From contig CAWKDZ010000002.1 in NCBI GenBank assembly GCA_963848525.1, positions 930,001 through 994,000 of the forward strand: a DNA stretch of 64,000 nucleotides, given 5' to 3'. This DNA comes from JACCTU01 sp963848525. GTDB lineage: Bacteria > Actinomycetota > Thermoleophilia > Gaiellales > Gaiellaceae. The notes beneath the pieces were generated by a model. The model worked only from the letters and a program-made list of their open reading frames with translations. It was not told the origin of the DNA and did no database searches. The position numbers and the translations under genes were made by a program. Shown here piece by piece: positions 1 to 8,504 of the stretch (the first letter of the stretch is position 1; each line of letters opens with the position of its first letter).

Positions 1-150
1 GGTGTCCTGCGCGCGATCGACCTCGGCCGCGGCCTGCCGGTAGGCGTCGGACGGCCCCGCCCGTCGCTCGCTGCTCTGGTCGGCGGAGCCGCAGCCGGCG
101 AGACCCGCAAGGACGATCGAGACGGCGCAGATCGGGATGGAGCGGTTCAT
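1..150 (-). CDS. Lipoprotein N-terminus (partial, cut by window start)
   Basis: The first 50 codons of a gene running off the left edge. It begins ATG with residues MNRSIPICAVSIVLAGLAGC, a short positive n-region, a hydrophobic core and a lipobox (LAGC) with Cys20 as the lipidation site, followed by a polar Gly/Ser/Asp linker. This is a classical type II signal peptide, so the product should be a membrane-anchored extracytoplasmic lipoprotein. Nothing of the mature domain is visible, so its role cannot be stated. A weak AGGAT-like ribosome site precedes the start. Confidence 0.6.
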   Translation of the reverse strand, partial: MNRSIPICAVSIVLAGLAGCGSADQSSERRAGPSDAYRQAAAEVDRAQDT

Positions 151-215
151 GGGCGGATCCTGCGGCGCGCCGCTAATGGCCCACTAAACCGCCGCTGAAG
201 CCGCGCCAAATCGGC

Positions 216-650
216 TCAGCGCGCGCTGCGGAGGATCTGCGTGCAGCGGGCGCTGGCGAGGTGCACGCCCTCGGCGTCGTGGAGCTCGGCCGCGCAGAAC
301 ATCAGGCGGTTCGTCCGCTGCACGACGCGCCCGTCCGCCCGCAGCGTGCCCGGCCGCGCCGCGCGGTGGAACTCCGTGCGCAGCTCGGCGGTCAGGAACG
401 TCTCGTCCTCGCCGAGCAGCGTCCAGCACGCGCCGCCCATCGCGGTGTCGAGGATCGTCGCCACGAGCCCGCCGTGGACGATGTGCCCGGACTCGCTCGG
501 GAACGCGTACTCGGGTGCGGCGTCCCACTCGACAACGACGCGCCCCGGCTCCGCGACGGGTCGCCGGTAGCCGAGCGTTCGCCAGACGTGCGGCACGTCG
601 TCGCCTACCTCCTCCCACGGGCGCCGCTCGAGTGGCTCGGTCTCGCTCAT
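216..650 (-). CDS. PaaI-family hotdog thioesterase
   Basis: A 144-residue single-domain hotdog-fold protein of the PaaI/YigI thioesterase type, expected to hydrolyse acyl-CoA or aryl-CoA thioesters in the cytoplasm. The family signature is clear: HGG at residues 59-61 followed by the hotdog helix with Asp68 in ILDTAMGG, and a C-terminal strand typical of the fold. It starts ATG, and this codon overlaps the stop of the upstream SDR (ATGA), so it is the last gene of a run that includes an acyl-CoA ligase and two acyl-CoA dehydrogenases. A housekeeping role releasing CoA from dead-end intermediates fits. Substrate is not predictable from sequence. Confidence 0.85.
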   Translation of the reverse strand: MSETEPLERRPWEEVGDDVPHVWRTLGYRRPVAEPGRVVVEWDAAPEYAFPSESGHIVHGGLVATILDTAMGGACWTLLGEDETFLTAELRTEFHRAARPGTLRADGRVVQRTNRLMFCAAELHDAEGVHLASARCTQILRSAR

Positions 651-1339
651 GCCGGCGGCCTCATGCCCACCGCGCCCTCGACGCGCGGCCCCGGCACGCC
701 GGGGAAACGGAACTTCAGCGGCTCGCGTCCCGGCTGGACAACCCAGGCCTGTCCGACCTCTTCGTCGCGCGCCGCCAGCAGAACCGCCTCGGCTACTTCT
801 TCGGGCTGCAGCAGCGGAAATCCGGCCGCCTCCAGCGCGGCGCGCCCGTCGTCGCCGAGCAGTGGCGTGTCGACGATGCCCGGGTTGACCATGTTCAGCC
901 GGATCCCGCGCTCGGCGAGCTGCGGCGCAGTCGAGCGCACGAACCCGACGACGGCGTGCTTCGTCATCGAGTAGAGCGGGTCGTTGTCCATCCCGGTCAG
1001 CCCACCGAGCGACGCGGTGACGACGATCGAGCCGCCGCGCATCACGCGCGCCAGCCGGCGCACGCCGAAGAACACACCGTCGAGGTTCACGCCGACGATC
1101 CGCCGGTACTGCTCGTCGGACACGCGACCCACGAGCCGCTCGCCCGTGACGACCCCGGCGTTCAGACAGGCTAGGTCGACCGGCCCGACGTCCTCCCAGG
1201 CGCCGGGGTCGGACACGTCGAAGCCGTCGACTACGTCGAGCACGCGCACGTCGCAGCCCTCCCGTTCGAGCGCCGCGACGATCGCGGCGCCGATCCCGGA
1301 GCGACCGCCCGTGACGAGCGCGCTACGGAACGAGGACAA
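647..1339 (-). CDS. SDR-family NAD(P)-dependent oxidoreductase
   Basis: A 230-residue classical short-chain dehydrogenase. The Rossmann dinucleotide motif TGGRSGIG is at residues 10-17, NAG at 60-62, the catalytic Ser near 110 and the YxxxK pair at Tyr123/Lys127. Asp36-Val-Val after beta-2 suggests NAD preference. It starts TTG and overlaps the preceding quinone-oxidoreductase-like gene by 17 bp; its stop overlaps the thioesterase start. Likely oxidises a hydroxyacyl or alcohol intermediate of the surrounding acyl-CoA pathway; substrate unknown. Confidence 0.85.
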   Translation of the reverse strand: MSSFRSALVTGGRSGIGAAIVAALEREGCDVRVLDVVDGFDVSDPGAWEDVGPVDLACLNAGVVTGERLVGRVSDEQYRRIVGVNLDGVFFGVRRLARVMRGGSIVVTASLGGLTGMDNDPLYSMTKHAVVGFVRSTAPQLAERGIRLNMVNPGIVDTPLLGDDGRAALEAAGFPLLQPEEVAEAVLLAARDEEVGQAWVVQPGREPLKFRFPGVPGPRVEGAVGMRPPA

Positions 1340-2240
1340 CCTTCCCCACGCTGCGCCGCTCCTCGACGAGCCGGTGGGCCTCCGCCACCTCCTCGAGCGG
1401 GAACGTCGCGCCCACGACGGGCCGCACCGCGCCCGAAGACCACAGCTCGAGGAGCTCGCCGATCGCCTCGCGCACGACGTCGGGACGGTGGCGCATCAGC
1501 CGCCCAAGGTAGAAGCCGAGCACGCCGAGGTTGCGGCCGACGAGCGGCGCGGGGTCGAGCGGCTCCCACCAGCCGCCCGCGAACCCGAGCGCGACGACGA
1601 CGCCGAGCGGCTCGAGCAGCCCGATCGAGCCGGCGAACACCTCGCCGCCGACCGGGTCGAGGACGACGTCGGCGCGCACGCCCTCGAGCTCGTCGTAGCC
1701 GTAGGCCTCCTCGGCGCCGAGCTCGCGCGCGAGGCTGCGCTTCTCCTCCGTGCTCGCGGTCGCCAGCACGCGGGCGCCGAGGTGCCGAGCGACCTGGATC
1801 GACGCGGTCCCCACCCCACCGGCGCCGGCGTGCACCAAGACAGTCCGCCCTTCGACCGACGGCAGCTGACGGGTCAGCGGGATCCATGCGGTCAGGAACG
1901 TGAGCAGGAACGACGCGCCTTCCTCGAAGGACGCGCCGTCCGGCAACGGCACGAGCAGCGACTCCTCGACGGCGACCAACTCGGCGTAGCCGCCGCCGCC
2001 CGCCCGCGGCAGCGCCATCACCCGCCGCCCGTCGACCTCGCCCGCAACCTCCGACCCGAGCACGGTCGGCAGCGGCGGGGCCTGCGGGTAGCGCCCCTGC
2101 CGCACGAGCACGTCGAGGAAGTTGATCCCGGCCGCGCGCACGCGCACGAGCACCTGCCCGTCCGCAGGTTCCGGCTCCTCGACGTCGACGATCTCGAGCT
2201 GCTCGGGTCCGCCCGTCTCCCGCAGGAGGACGGCTCTCAA
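1323..2240 (-). CDS. Zinc-free MDR oxidoreductase, NADPH:quinone reductase type
   Basis: About 305 residues of the medium-chain dehydrogenase/reductase superfamily, quinone oxidoreductase branch. The N-terminal GroES-like domain has the AGINFLDVLVRQGRYP segment typical of zinc-free enzymes. The nucleotide-binding domain carries HAGAGGVG near residues 120-127, the AxGGVG-type motif of NADPH-dependent members. No structural zinc cysteine cluster is seen. The start chosen is TTG at 2240, which makes a TTGA overlap with the acyl-CoA ligase stop and fits the usual N-terminus (RAVLLRETGGPE). Expected to reduce quinones or enoyl substrates in the cytoplasm. Confidence 0.8.
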   Translation of the reverse strand: MRAVLLRETGGPEQLEIVDVEEPEPADGQVLVRVRAAGINFLDVLVRQGRYPQAPPLPTVLGSEVAGEVDGRRVMALPRAGGGGYAELVAVEESLLVPLPDGASFEEGASFLLTFLTAWIPLTRQLPSVEGRTVLVHAGAGGVGTASIQVARHLGARVLATASTEEKRSLARELGAEEAYGYDELEGVRADVVLDPVGGEVFAGSIGLLEPLGVVVALGFAGGWWEPLDPAPLVGRNLGVLGFYLGRLMRHRPDVVREAIGELLELWSSGAVRPVVGATFPLEEVAEAHRLVEERRSVGKVVLVP

Positions 2241-3862
2241 CTCGTCGCGACCGGCGCCTCCTCCGGCGCCTCCGCACGCACGTCGGCGAACTGGTCGCGC
2301 AGCGCCGTCTTCTTGAACTTCCCGACGGCCGTCTTCGGGATCTCCTCGACGAACTCGAAGCGGTCGGGGATCCACCACTTCGCGCACTGCCCGGTCAGGT
2401 GCTCGCGCAGCTGCTCCTCGGTGACGCTCTGCCCTTCCTTCGCCACGACGACGGCGAGCGGCCGCTCCGACCACTTCTCGTGCGGCATCGCGATCACGGC
2501 CGCCTCGGCGACCGCGGGATGGCCCATGATCTTGTTCTCGAGCTCGACCGACGAGATCCACTCGCCGCCGGACTTGATCACGTCCTTCGAGCGGTCCTTG
2601 ATCTGGATGAAGCCCTTCGGGTGCATCGAGACGATGTCGCCGGTCCGGAACCAGCCGTCGTCGGTCCAGCGGTCCTTCAGCTCATCGTCGTCGTAGTACG
2701 ACGACGCGACCCAGGGGCCGCGCACCTCGAGCTCGCCCATCGACTCGGCGTCCCAGGGCACCTCTTTCCCCTCCGCCATCACGCGCAGCTCGACCAGCGG
2801 CAGCGGCACGCCCGCCATCGCGACGAAGTCGTATTGCGTGTCCATGTCGGTGCGACGGAGGTCGCCGATCATGTCGCTCACCGACGCGACCGGAGAGGTC
2901 TCGGTCATGCCCCAGCCCTGGACCACCTTCAGGCCGTGCCGCTCGCGATAGCCCGCGATCATCGAGCGCGGCACCGCGGAACCGCCGACGAGCATCCCCT
3001 TCATGTGCGAGAGGTCCCACTTGCCGGGGTTCGCGTCGAGCAGCTGGAGCATGCCGAGCCAGATCGTCGGCACGCCCGCCGTCCACGTCACCTGCTCCTG
3101 GACGAAGTCCTCGAGCAGGCTCTCCGGGTCGAGGAACGGGCCCGGGAACACCAGCTTGCTCCCGACCATCGCCGAGAGGTACGGGTAGCCCCACGCGTTC
3201 GCGTGGAACATCGGCACGACCGGGAGCAGCGCGTCCTCCTCGGAGACGCGCTCGCCGAGCGGCGAGAGCGACGCGACGCCGAGCGCGTGCAGGATCGTCG
3301 AGCGGTGCGCGTAGACGACGCCCTTCGGCCGGCCGGTCGTCCCGCTCGTGTAGCACATCGCTGCCGCATCCCACTCGTCGATGTCGGGCTCCGTCCACTC
3401 GTCGGCGCTCGCGGTCGCGAGCAGCTCCTCGTACGAGTCCTCGACCACGAACACGTGCTCGATGTCGGTCTTGTCCTTGAACGTGTCGAGCAGCGGCAGC
3501 AGGCTCTTGTCGACGATCACGGCCTTGTCGCCGCCGTGCTTCGCGATGTAGCCGATGTCGTCCGGATGCAGGCGGAGGTTGAGCGTGTGCAGCACGAAGC
3601 CGCCGCAGGGGATCCCGAAGTAGGCCTCCATGTGCTGGTAGTGGTTCCAGCAGAGCGTCGCGACGCGGTCGCCCTTCTTCAGGCCGGCCTTGTCGAGCGC
3701 GGCAGCGAGCTGCTTCGCGCGCCGCGCCATGTCGGCGAACGTGTAGCGGTGGAAGCTCTTGTCGGGCATGCGCGTGACGATTTCCTGCCCGCCGAAGTAC
3801 GTCTCCGCGCGCCGCAGCAGCGGCGGGAGCGTGAGCTGGAAGTCCATCATCTGGCCCTTCAT
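2237..3862 (-). CDS. Fatty-acyl-CoA synthetase (AMP-forming)
   Basis: A 541-residue ANL-superfamily ligase that activates a carboxylic acid through an acyl-adenylate and transfers it to CoA. The P-loop motif YTSGTTGRPKG is at residues 171-181, the A5 motif GWGMTE near 317, the hinge region with KSGGEWISS near 430, and the catalytic lysine segment KTAVGKFKK near 515. Length is standard for FadD-type medium/long-chain ligases. A good Shine-Dalgarno (GAGGAGG) lies just before the ATG. It follows the two acyl-CoA dehydrogenases and overlaps the next gene by four bases, so it should feed the local beta-oxidation module. Confidence 0.9.
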   Translation of the reverse strand: MKGQMMDFQLTLPPLLRRAETYFGGQEIVTRMPDKSFHRYTFADMARRAKQLAAALDKAGLKKGDRVATLCWNHYQHMEAYFGIPCGGFVLHTLNLRLHPDDIGYIAKHGGDKAVIVDKSLLPLLDTFKDKTDIEHVFVVEDSYEELLATASADEWTEPDIDEWDAAAMCYTSGTTGRPKGVVYAHRSTILHALGVASLSPLGERVSEEDALLPVVPMFHANAWGYPYLSAMVGSKLVFPGPFLDPESLLEDFVQEQVTWTAGVPTIWLGMLQLLDANPGKWDLSHMKGMLVGGSAVPRSMIAGYRERHGLKVVQGWGMTETSPVASVSDMIGDLRRTDMDTQYDFVAMAGVPLPLVELRVMAEGKEVPWDAESMGELEVRGPWVASSYYDDDELKDRWTDDGWFRTGDIVSMHPKGFIQIKDRSKDVIKSGGEWISSVELENKIMGHPAVAEAAVIAMPHEKWSERPLAVVVAKEGQSVTEEQLREHLTGQCAKWWIPDRFEFVEEIPKTAVGKFKKTALRDQFADVRAEAPEEAPVATS

Positions 3863-3875
3863 CGCGACCTCCTCG

Positions 3876-4490
3876 TCAGTCCAGTAGGTGTGCGGCGACC
3901 TCTGCGCGCAGCACGCGCGGGTAGCCGCCGTACGCCTGAATCCACAGAGCGCGCTTGTAGTACTCGTGCAGCACGTGCTCCCAGGTGAAGCCGATGCCGC
4001 CGTGCACCTGGATCGAGCGCTCGCACGCCGCCACCGCCGCGTCGGACGCGAACGACTTCGCCGCGGCGACCGCGACCGACGTCTGCTCGTCCTTCTCCGC
4101 GACGCACCACGCGGCCCAGTACGCGAGCGAGCGCGCGAGCTCCGTCTCGACGTAGGTGTCCGCGAGCGGGTGCGAGACCGCCTGGTAGACGCCGATCTTG
4201 CGCCCGAACTGCTCGCGCGTCGACGTGTACTCGACCCCGAGCTCGAGCGCCTTCGCGGCGATGCCGACTGCCTCGAGCGCCAGGGAGGCCAACTGCTCCT
4301 CGCGCGGGCGCGATTCGTCGAAGAGCGACTCGCCGAGGTTCGCGCGCCCAGCCTCCTCGTAGAGGACGGCGCGGTCGAGGAAGCTCAGCTCGGCGCCGGC
4401 GATCTCCTCCTTCGACCAGCCGCCGTTTCCGAGCGCGTCGCGCGCCTCGCGGCGCAGCAGCTCCTGCTCCTCGGTGAATGCGAACTTCAT
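3876..4490 (-). CDS. Short acyl-CoA dehydrogenase lacking the middle domain
   Basis: A 204-residue acyl-CoA dehydrogenase-like protein. The N-terminal helical segment (MKFAFTEEQELLRREARD) and the C-terminal helical domain (STREQFGRKIG, AVSHPLADTYVE, VHGGIGFTWEHVLHEYYKRA) are clear, but the central beta-barrel domain that normally separates them (roughly 130 residues) is absent: residue 62 leads directly into the fourth helical bundle. It starts at ATG 4490, sharing one base with the stop of the adjacent full-size dehydrogenase (TGATG). Adjacent ACAD pairs often form heteromers in actinobacteria, so it may be the non-catalytic partner, or an in-frame deletion has occurred. Confidence 0.75.
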   Translation of the reverse strand: MKFAFTEEQELLRREARDALGNGGWSKEEIAGAELSFLDRAVLYEEAGRANLGESLFDESRPREEQLASLALEAVGIAAKALELGVEYTSTREQFGRKIGVYQAVSHPLADTYVETELARSLAYWAAWCVAEKDEQTSVAVAAAKSFASDAAVAACERSIQVHGGIGFTWEHVLHEYYKRALWIQAYGGYPRVLRAEVAAHLLD

Positions 4491-5578
4491 CAGCGCGACC
4501 TCGGCAGCCCGAGTACCCGCTCGGCGATGATGTTGCGCAGGATCTCGCTCGTCCCGGCCTCGATCGTGTTGCCGCGCGAGCGCAGCTGCTGGTGGCGCCA
4601 GTAACCGTCGTCCTCGCCCTCGAGGATCTCCATCGCGAGCTTCGTCAGCCGTTGGTTCGCCTCGGACCACGCGAGCTTGACGGCCGACCCTTCCGGGCCG
4701 GGGATCCCGGTCTGCATCAGCGTCGTCAGCGCGCGGTAGTTCGTCAGCTTCAGCGCCTGCTGCACGATCCACTCGTGCGCGATCCGGTCGCGGATAACCG
4801 CGTCGTGGCCGTTGCGCTCCTTGGCGAGCGCGACGAGCCTGCGCACCTGCGCCTCGAGCACGCCCGAGAGCGCGAATCCGAGCGTGCCGCGCTCGTGCAG
4901 CAGCGTCGTCATCGCGACCTGCCAGCCGCCGCCGACCTCGCCGAGCAGGTTCTCCTTCGGCACCTCGACGTCGCTGAGGAAGATCTCGTTGAACTCGGCC
5001 TCCCCGGTGATCTGCCGCAGCGGCCGGACCTCGACGCCCGGCGCTTTCATGTCGACGATCAAGTACGTCAGGCCCGCATGGCGCTCCGACTCGGGGTCGC
5101 TGCGCCCGACGAGGATGCAGAAGTCGGCGATGTGCGCGAACGACGACCAGACCTTCTGGCCGTTGAGCACGAACGTGTCGCCACGGTCGTCGATCCGCGT
5201 GCGCACCGCCGAGAGGTCGGAACCCGCGCCCGGCTCGGAGAACCCCTGGCACCAGATCTCCTCGGCGGAGAGGATCCTCGAGAGGTAACGGCGCTTCTGC
5301 TCCTCCGTGCCGTGCGCCATGATCGTCGGCCCGGCCATCCCGAGGCCGATCACGCCCATGTGCGACGGCGCCTCGGCGCGGGCGAACTCCTCGAGCACGA
5401 TCGCCTGGTGGCTGTACGGCGCCGACTTGCCGCCGTACTCCTCGGGCCAGGTCAGGCCCGAATAGCCCGCGTCGTAGAGCTTGCGCGACCACTCGCGCGG
5501 GTCGCCCGCAGGCAGGTTCGCCTCCAGCCAGGCGCGGACGCCGGCACGAAATTCGGCTTCGTCGGGGGTGTCGCGCAG
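4490..5578 (-). CDS. Acyl-CoA dehydrogenase, full-size subunit (start uncertain)
   Basis: About 362 residues of an FAD-dependent acyl-CoA dehydrogenase, introducing an alpha,beta double bond in an acyl-CoA and passing electrons to ETF. Visible landmarks are TWPEEYGG in the N-terminal domain, the flavin-contacting WCQGFSEPGAGSDL, LNGQKVWSS, and the C-terminal IEAGTSEILRNIIAERVLGLPR. No ATG, GTG or TTG lies in frame between an upstream TGA (about 5610) and the conserved DLRDTPDEAEF segment. CTG at 5576-5578 is one option; the other is ATG at 5598-5600, which comes into frame if one extra base is removed. Pairs with the short ACAD immediately downstream. Confidence 0.85.
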   Translation of the reverse strand: MRDTPDEAEFRAGVRAWLEANLPAGDPREWSRKLYDAGYSGLTWPEEYGGKSAPYSHQAIVLEEFARAEAPSHMGVIGLGMAGPTIMAHGTEEQKRRYLSRILSAEEIWCQGFSEPGAGSDLSAVRTRIDDRGDTFVLNGQKVWSSFAHIADFCILVGRSDPESERHAGLTYLIVDMKAPGVEVRPLRQITGEAEFNEIFLSDVEVPKENLLGEVGGGWQVAMTTLLHERGTLGFALSGVLEAQVRRLVALAKERNGHDAVIRDRIAHEWIVQQALKLTNYRALTTLMQTGIPGPEGSAVKLAWSEANQRLTKLAMEILEGEDDGYWRHQQLRSRGNTIEAGTSEILRNIIAERVLGLPRSR

Positions 5579-5615
5579 GTCGATTGCGCAATTGAACCAT
5601 TGTCCGGCGCGTCAG

Positions 5616-5621
5616 TACAGT
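5616..5621 (+). promoter_or_regulatory. Leaderless -10 element (TACAGT) of the AidB-like gene
   Basis: TACAGT is six bases before the GTG start at 5628, so transcription would begin at or next to the start codon. The same arrangement recurs at many unit starts in this window. No Shine-Dalgarno is visible, consistent with a leaderless message. Confidence 0.5.
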
Positions 5622-5627
5622 CGCCGT

Positions 5628-7073
5628 GTGGACTTCTACGACCCCGCGCTCGACGAGCTCGGGCCGGAGGTCGCGGGCCGACTGCGGGTCTTCGCCACGA
5701 CCGTCGGCGAGATCGTGGAGCCGGCGGTCGCCTCTCTGGAGGCGCAGCGGGACCTGCCGGCGACCGACGGCGAGCACGTCCGCTTCGCCCCCGAGTACGA
5801 GACCGCGGGCCGAGCCGTCTGGGACTCGGGGATCGTCTCGGCTCCGGCGCCCGAGCAGGCAGGGCTGCTCTACCTGCTCGCGCACGCCGGCGAGGGCGGG
5901 CACGCGTGCCCCGTCGTCTGCACGGCCGGGCTCGTCCGCGCGCTTCGGCTCGAGGCGTCGCCCGAGCTGCGCGAGCGCTTCCTGCCGCCGCTGCTCGAGC
6001 GCGACTATGCGCGTGCGCAGCGCGGCGCCCAGTTCCTGACCGAACGCCACGGCGGCTCGGACGTGGGCGCGAACCGCGTCGAGGCGGTCCCGGACGGCGA
6101 TGCCTGGCGCCTCTCGGGCGAGAAGTGGTTCTGCTCCGTTGCCGACGCCGACCAGTTCGTCGTCACCGCGCGGCCGCGTGGAGCGCCCGCCGGGACACGC
6201 GGGATCGGCTGCTTCCTCGTTCCGCGCGCGGCCGGCGGCTTCCGTATCCGCCGGCTCAAGGACAAGCTCGGGACGCGGGCGCTCGCGACCGGCGAGATCG
6301 AGTTCGACGGCGCGCTCGGCTACTCGCTCGGCTCCGTCGGTACGGCCTTCGACGTCCTCAACACCTCGCGGTGGCTGAATGCCGCGGGCTCGGCCGGGCT
6401 GATGCGGCGCGCCTACCTGGAGGCCTATCGGTTCGCGCACGAGCGCGAGGCTTTCGGGCAGCCGATCGTCTCGTTCCCGCTCGTGCGGGAGAACCTCGCG
6501 GTGATGAGAGCCGAGGCCGCCGGCGCGCTCGCCTCGACGCTCGAGGTGACCGAGCTCGTCGACCGGATCGACCGCGGCGCCGCGTCCGACGACGACGTCA
6601 CGTGGCACCGCATCCTCGTGAACGCGAACAAGTTCTCGACCTCGCTCGCGGCGACGCGGGTCGTCCGGCGCGCGATCGAGACGCTCGGCGGCAACGGCAC
6701 GATCGAGGACTTCTCGCCGCTGCCGCGTCTCTATCGCGACGCAATCGTGTTCGAGAGCTGGGAGGGGACGCACAACGTCCTCTGCGCGCAGGTGCTGCGC
6801 GATCTCGGCCGGCTCGACGCCGTCGAGCTCGTGGTCGAGCGGGCCAGGGCCGAGCCGCTCGCGCCGCGCCTGCGGCGCTCCGTGGGCGAGCCCGCGTTCG
6901 GCGCGCTCCACGTACGCCGCCAGCTCGAGACGCTCGTGCGCTCGCTCCAGGTCGCCCGACTACGAAACACAGAGCCACAAGCCGCGGCCCTGCTCGCGCG
7001 CCGCCACTTGACCCCAGGCTGGGATCCCGAGGGCGACCCAGACTACCCCTCGCTGGTCGACGCCCTGGTCTAG
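5628..7073 (+). CDS. AidB-like acyl-CoA dehydrogenase
   Basis: A 481-residue acyl-CoA dehydrogenase of the AidB/isovaleryl-CoA-like branch. Key features are LTERHGGSDVGAN (residues about 140-152), LSGEKWFCS after it, the KLGTRALATGEIEF strand, and the C-terminal ETLGGNGTIEDF plus SWEGTHNVLCAQVLRDL, which is characteristic of AidB. Length agrees with the 480-540 residues of this group. Start is GTG 5628, supported by the -10 element six bases upstream; a GTG two bases earlier is in another frame. AidB relatives bind FAD and have been linked to alkylation stress, but some act as ordinary dehydrogenases. Convergent with the next thioesterase, sharing CTAG at the stops. Confidence 0.85.
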   Translation: MDFYDPALDELGPEVAGRLRVFATTVGEIVEPAVASLEAQRDLPATDGEHVRFAPEYETAGRAVWDSGIVSAPAPEQAGLLYLLAHAGEGGHACPVVCTAGLVRALRLEASPELRERFLPPLLERDYARAQRGAQFLTERHGGSDVGANRVEAVPDGDAWRLSGEKWFCSVADADQFVVTARPRGAPAGTRGIGCFLVPRAAGGFRIRRLKDKLGTRALATGEIEFDGALGYSLGSVGTAFDVLNTSRWLNAAGSAGLMRRAYLEAYRFAHEREAFGQPIVSFPLVRENLAVMRAEAAGALASTLEVTELVDRIDRGAASDDDVTWHRILVNANKFSTSLAATRVVRRAIETLGGNGTIEDFSPLPRLYRDAIVFESWEGTHNVLCAQVLRDLGRLDAVELVVERARAEPLAPRLRRSVGEPAFGALHVRRQLETLVRSLQVARLRNTEPQAAALLARRHLTPGWDPEGDPDYPSLVDALV

Positions 7074-7465
7074 CGCCCGGCCGCGGCGTCGCCTCGAAGC
7101 GTCATGCACGTGCACGAGGCGCGCGCGATCAGCCGGCCCTGCGCGTCGACGACGTCGCACTCGGCCATCCCGACCGTCCTGCCGCGGTGCACGACCGTGC
7201 CGTGCGCGAGCAGCGTGCCCGTCCAGAACGGACGGAGGAAGTTGATCTTCAGCTCGAGCGTCGCGAACGACTCTCCCGGCGCGAGCGTCGAGTAGTAGGC
7301 CATCCCCATCGCGGCGTCCGCGACGTCGCCGATCACGCCGCCGTGGAGCGTCCCCATCGGGTTCGAGTGCTGCTGCCCGGCCTCGAGCTTCATCGTGCAG
7401 CGGCCGTCGTTCGCCTCGACGAGCTCGATCCCGAGCAGCTCCGCCACGGGCGGCGGGACCTTCAC
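7070..7465 (-). CDS. PaaI-family hotdog thioesterase
   Basis: A 131-residue hotdog-fold thioesterase. HSNPMGTLHGGVIGDVADAAMG (written here only to its core HGG-V-I-G-D) holds the catalytic Asp on the central helix, and the remaining strands match the PaaI/phenylacetyl-CoA thioesterase group. It starts GTG at 7465, giving a GTGA overlap with the stop of the alcohol dehydrogenase, so the two are co-transcribed. Its stop shares a CTAG tetranucleotide with the convergent AidB-like gene. It is similar in type but not close in sequence to the thioesterase at 216-650. Confidence 0.85.
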   Translation of the reverse strand: MKVPPPVAELLGIELVEANDGRCTMKLEAGQQHSNPMGTLHGGVIGDVADAAMGMAYYSTLAPGESFATLELKINFLRPFWTGTLLAHGTVVHRGRTVGMAECDVVDAQGRLIARASCTCMTLRGDAAAGR

Positions 7466-8482
7466 AGCACCACGACCGATCGAATCACGTCTCCCGCCTT
7501 CATCTCCTCGAACGCCTGCTCGACGTCCTCCAACGCGATCGTCTTGGTCACCATTCCGGCGAGGTCGAGCCGCCCCTCGCGCGCGTGCTCCACCAGCTCG
7601 GGGAAGTCGCGCGCGGGCACGTGGTCGCCGCCGTGCGACATCACGAGGCGGATTCGGCGGGAGAAGACGTGCTCGAGCGAGAGCTCGACGCGCGCGTCCG
7701 GCTGCGGGAGCCCGATGTAGACCAGCGTGCCGGCGTGGCCAAGCATGCCGATCGCCTGCTCGACTGTGGCGGGAAGCCCGACGACGTCGAACACGAAGTC
7801 GAGCCGCTTCGCCTCGCCCGTGTGGGTCGCCCCGAACCGTCGCGCGACCTCGAGCTTGCGCTCGTCCAGGTCGAGCGCGTGGATCTCGGCCGCTCCCGCG
7901 ATCCGGGCGCCCTGGATCGCGCACAAGCCGACCGCGCCGCAGCCGATCACGCCGACGCGGGCGCCGGGCCACACCTGAGCGGTGCGCAGAACCGAGCCGA
8001 CGCCCGTCGCGACCGCGCAGCCGACAAGGCACGCCTGCTCCGCCGGCAGGTCGCTGACCGGGATCGCGGCGCGCTCGTGCGCGACGGTGCGAGTCGGCGA
8101 ACGTACCGAGACCGAGCATGCGCGAGAGCTCCGCGCCGCCGCGCATGCGCACGCGCGGCCCCGCGGTGGCCGGGGTGCGGCAGAGATGGGCGTCGCCGCG
8201 CTCGCACCACCGGCACTCACCGCACGGCGAGCGCCAGCCGAGCACGACCCGGTCGCCGACGCCGACCGACTCGACGCCCGGCCCGAGCGCCTCGACGACG
8301 CCGGCCGCCTCGTGGCCGAGCAGGGTCGGCGACTCGGAACGCGTCTCCAGCTCGTGCAAGTCGCTGTGGCAGACACCGGTCGCGTCGATCCGCACGAGCA
8401 CCTCGTGCTCGCCGGGCTCGTCGAGCTCGAGCTCCACGACCTCGAGCCGCCCCGGCTCGACCGCAACGACGCCGCGATCCAT
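7462..8482 (-). pseudogene. Zinc-dependent alcohol dehydrogenase, one-base frameshift
   Basis: A zinc alcohol/S-hydroxymethyl-glutathione-type dehydrogenase split by one extra base near 8092. The 5' part encodes the GroES-like domain with catalytic Cys in GVCHSDLH, GHEAAGVVE, and the structural zinc cluster CGECRWCERGDAHLC. After GLGTFAD the frame breaks; removing one T restores RTVAHERAAIPV and continues into VIGCGAVGLCAIQGA (NAD site) to the C-terminus. The reconstructed protein is about 339 residues, slightly short for the 360-residue family. ATG 8482 is preferred because a TAGGCT -10 element lies six bases upstream; GTG 8485 is the alternative. Probably intact in the organism if the extra base is an error. 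Confidence 0.8.
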
Positions 8483-8488
8483 CACGCC

Positions 8489-8498
8489 AGCCTAAACT
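8489..8498. promoter_or_regulatory. Overlapping divergent -10 elements
   Basis: The 10-base string AGCCTAAACT contains TAAACT reading right (six bases before GTG 8505) and, on the other strand, TAGGCT reading left (six bases before ATG 8482). The two -10 boxes share the central TA, so the alcohol dehydrogenase and the SDR are transcribed divergently from overlapping promoters and cannot both be occupied at once. Confidence 0.5.
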
Positions 8499-8504
8499 CG
8501 CTCC

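Noticed and set aside
984..2696. A 570-residue plus-strand reading frame opposite the acyl-CoA ligase and SDR genes
   Set aside because: Arg/Ala/Pro-rich translation with no family motifs; the minus-strand genes have clear catalytic motifs. It is a GC-rich shadow.
5578..5600. A third CTG start for the acyl-CoA dehydrogenase
   Set aside because: Not accepted as firm: one extra base between ATG 5600 and 5580 would give a normal start, and the window has many such extra bases.
4478..7720. A very long plus-strand frame across several genes
   Set aside because: Composition is low-complexity Arg/Gly/Ala and it crosses real genes on both strands; same for long frames opposite gltB (35288-37519, 37532-39382).
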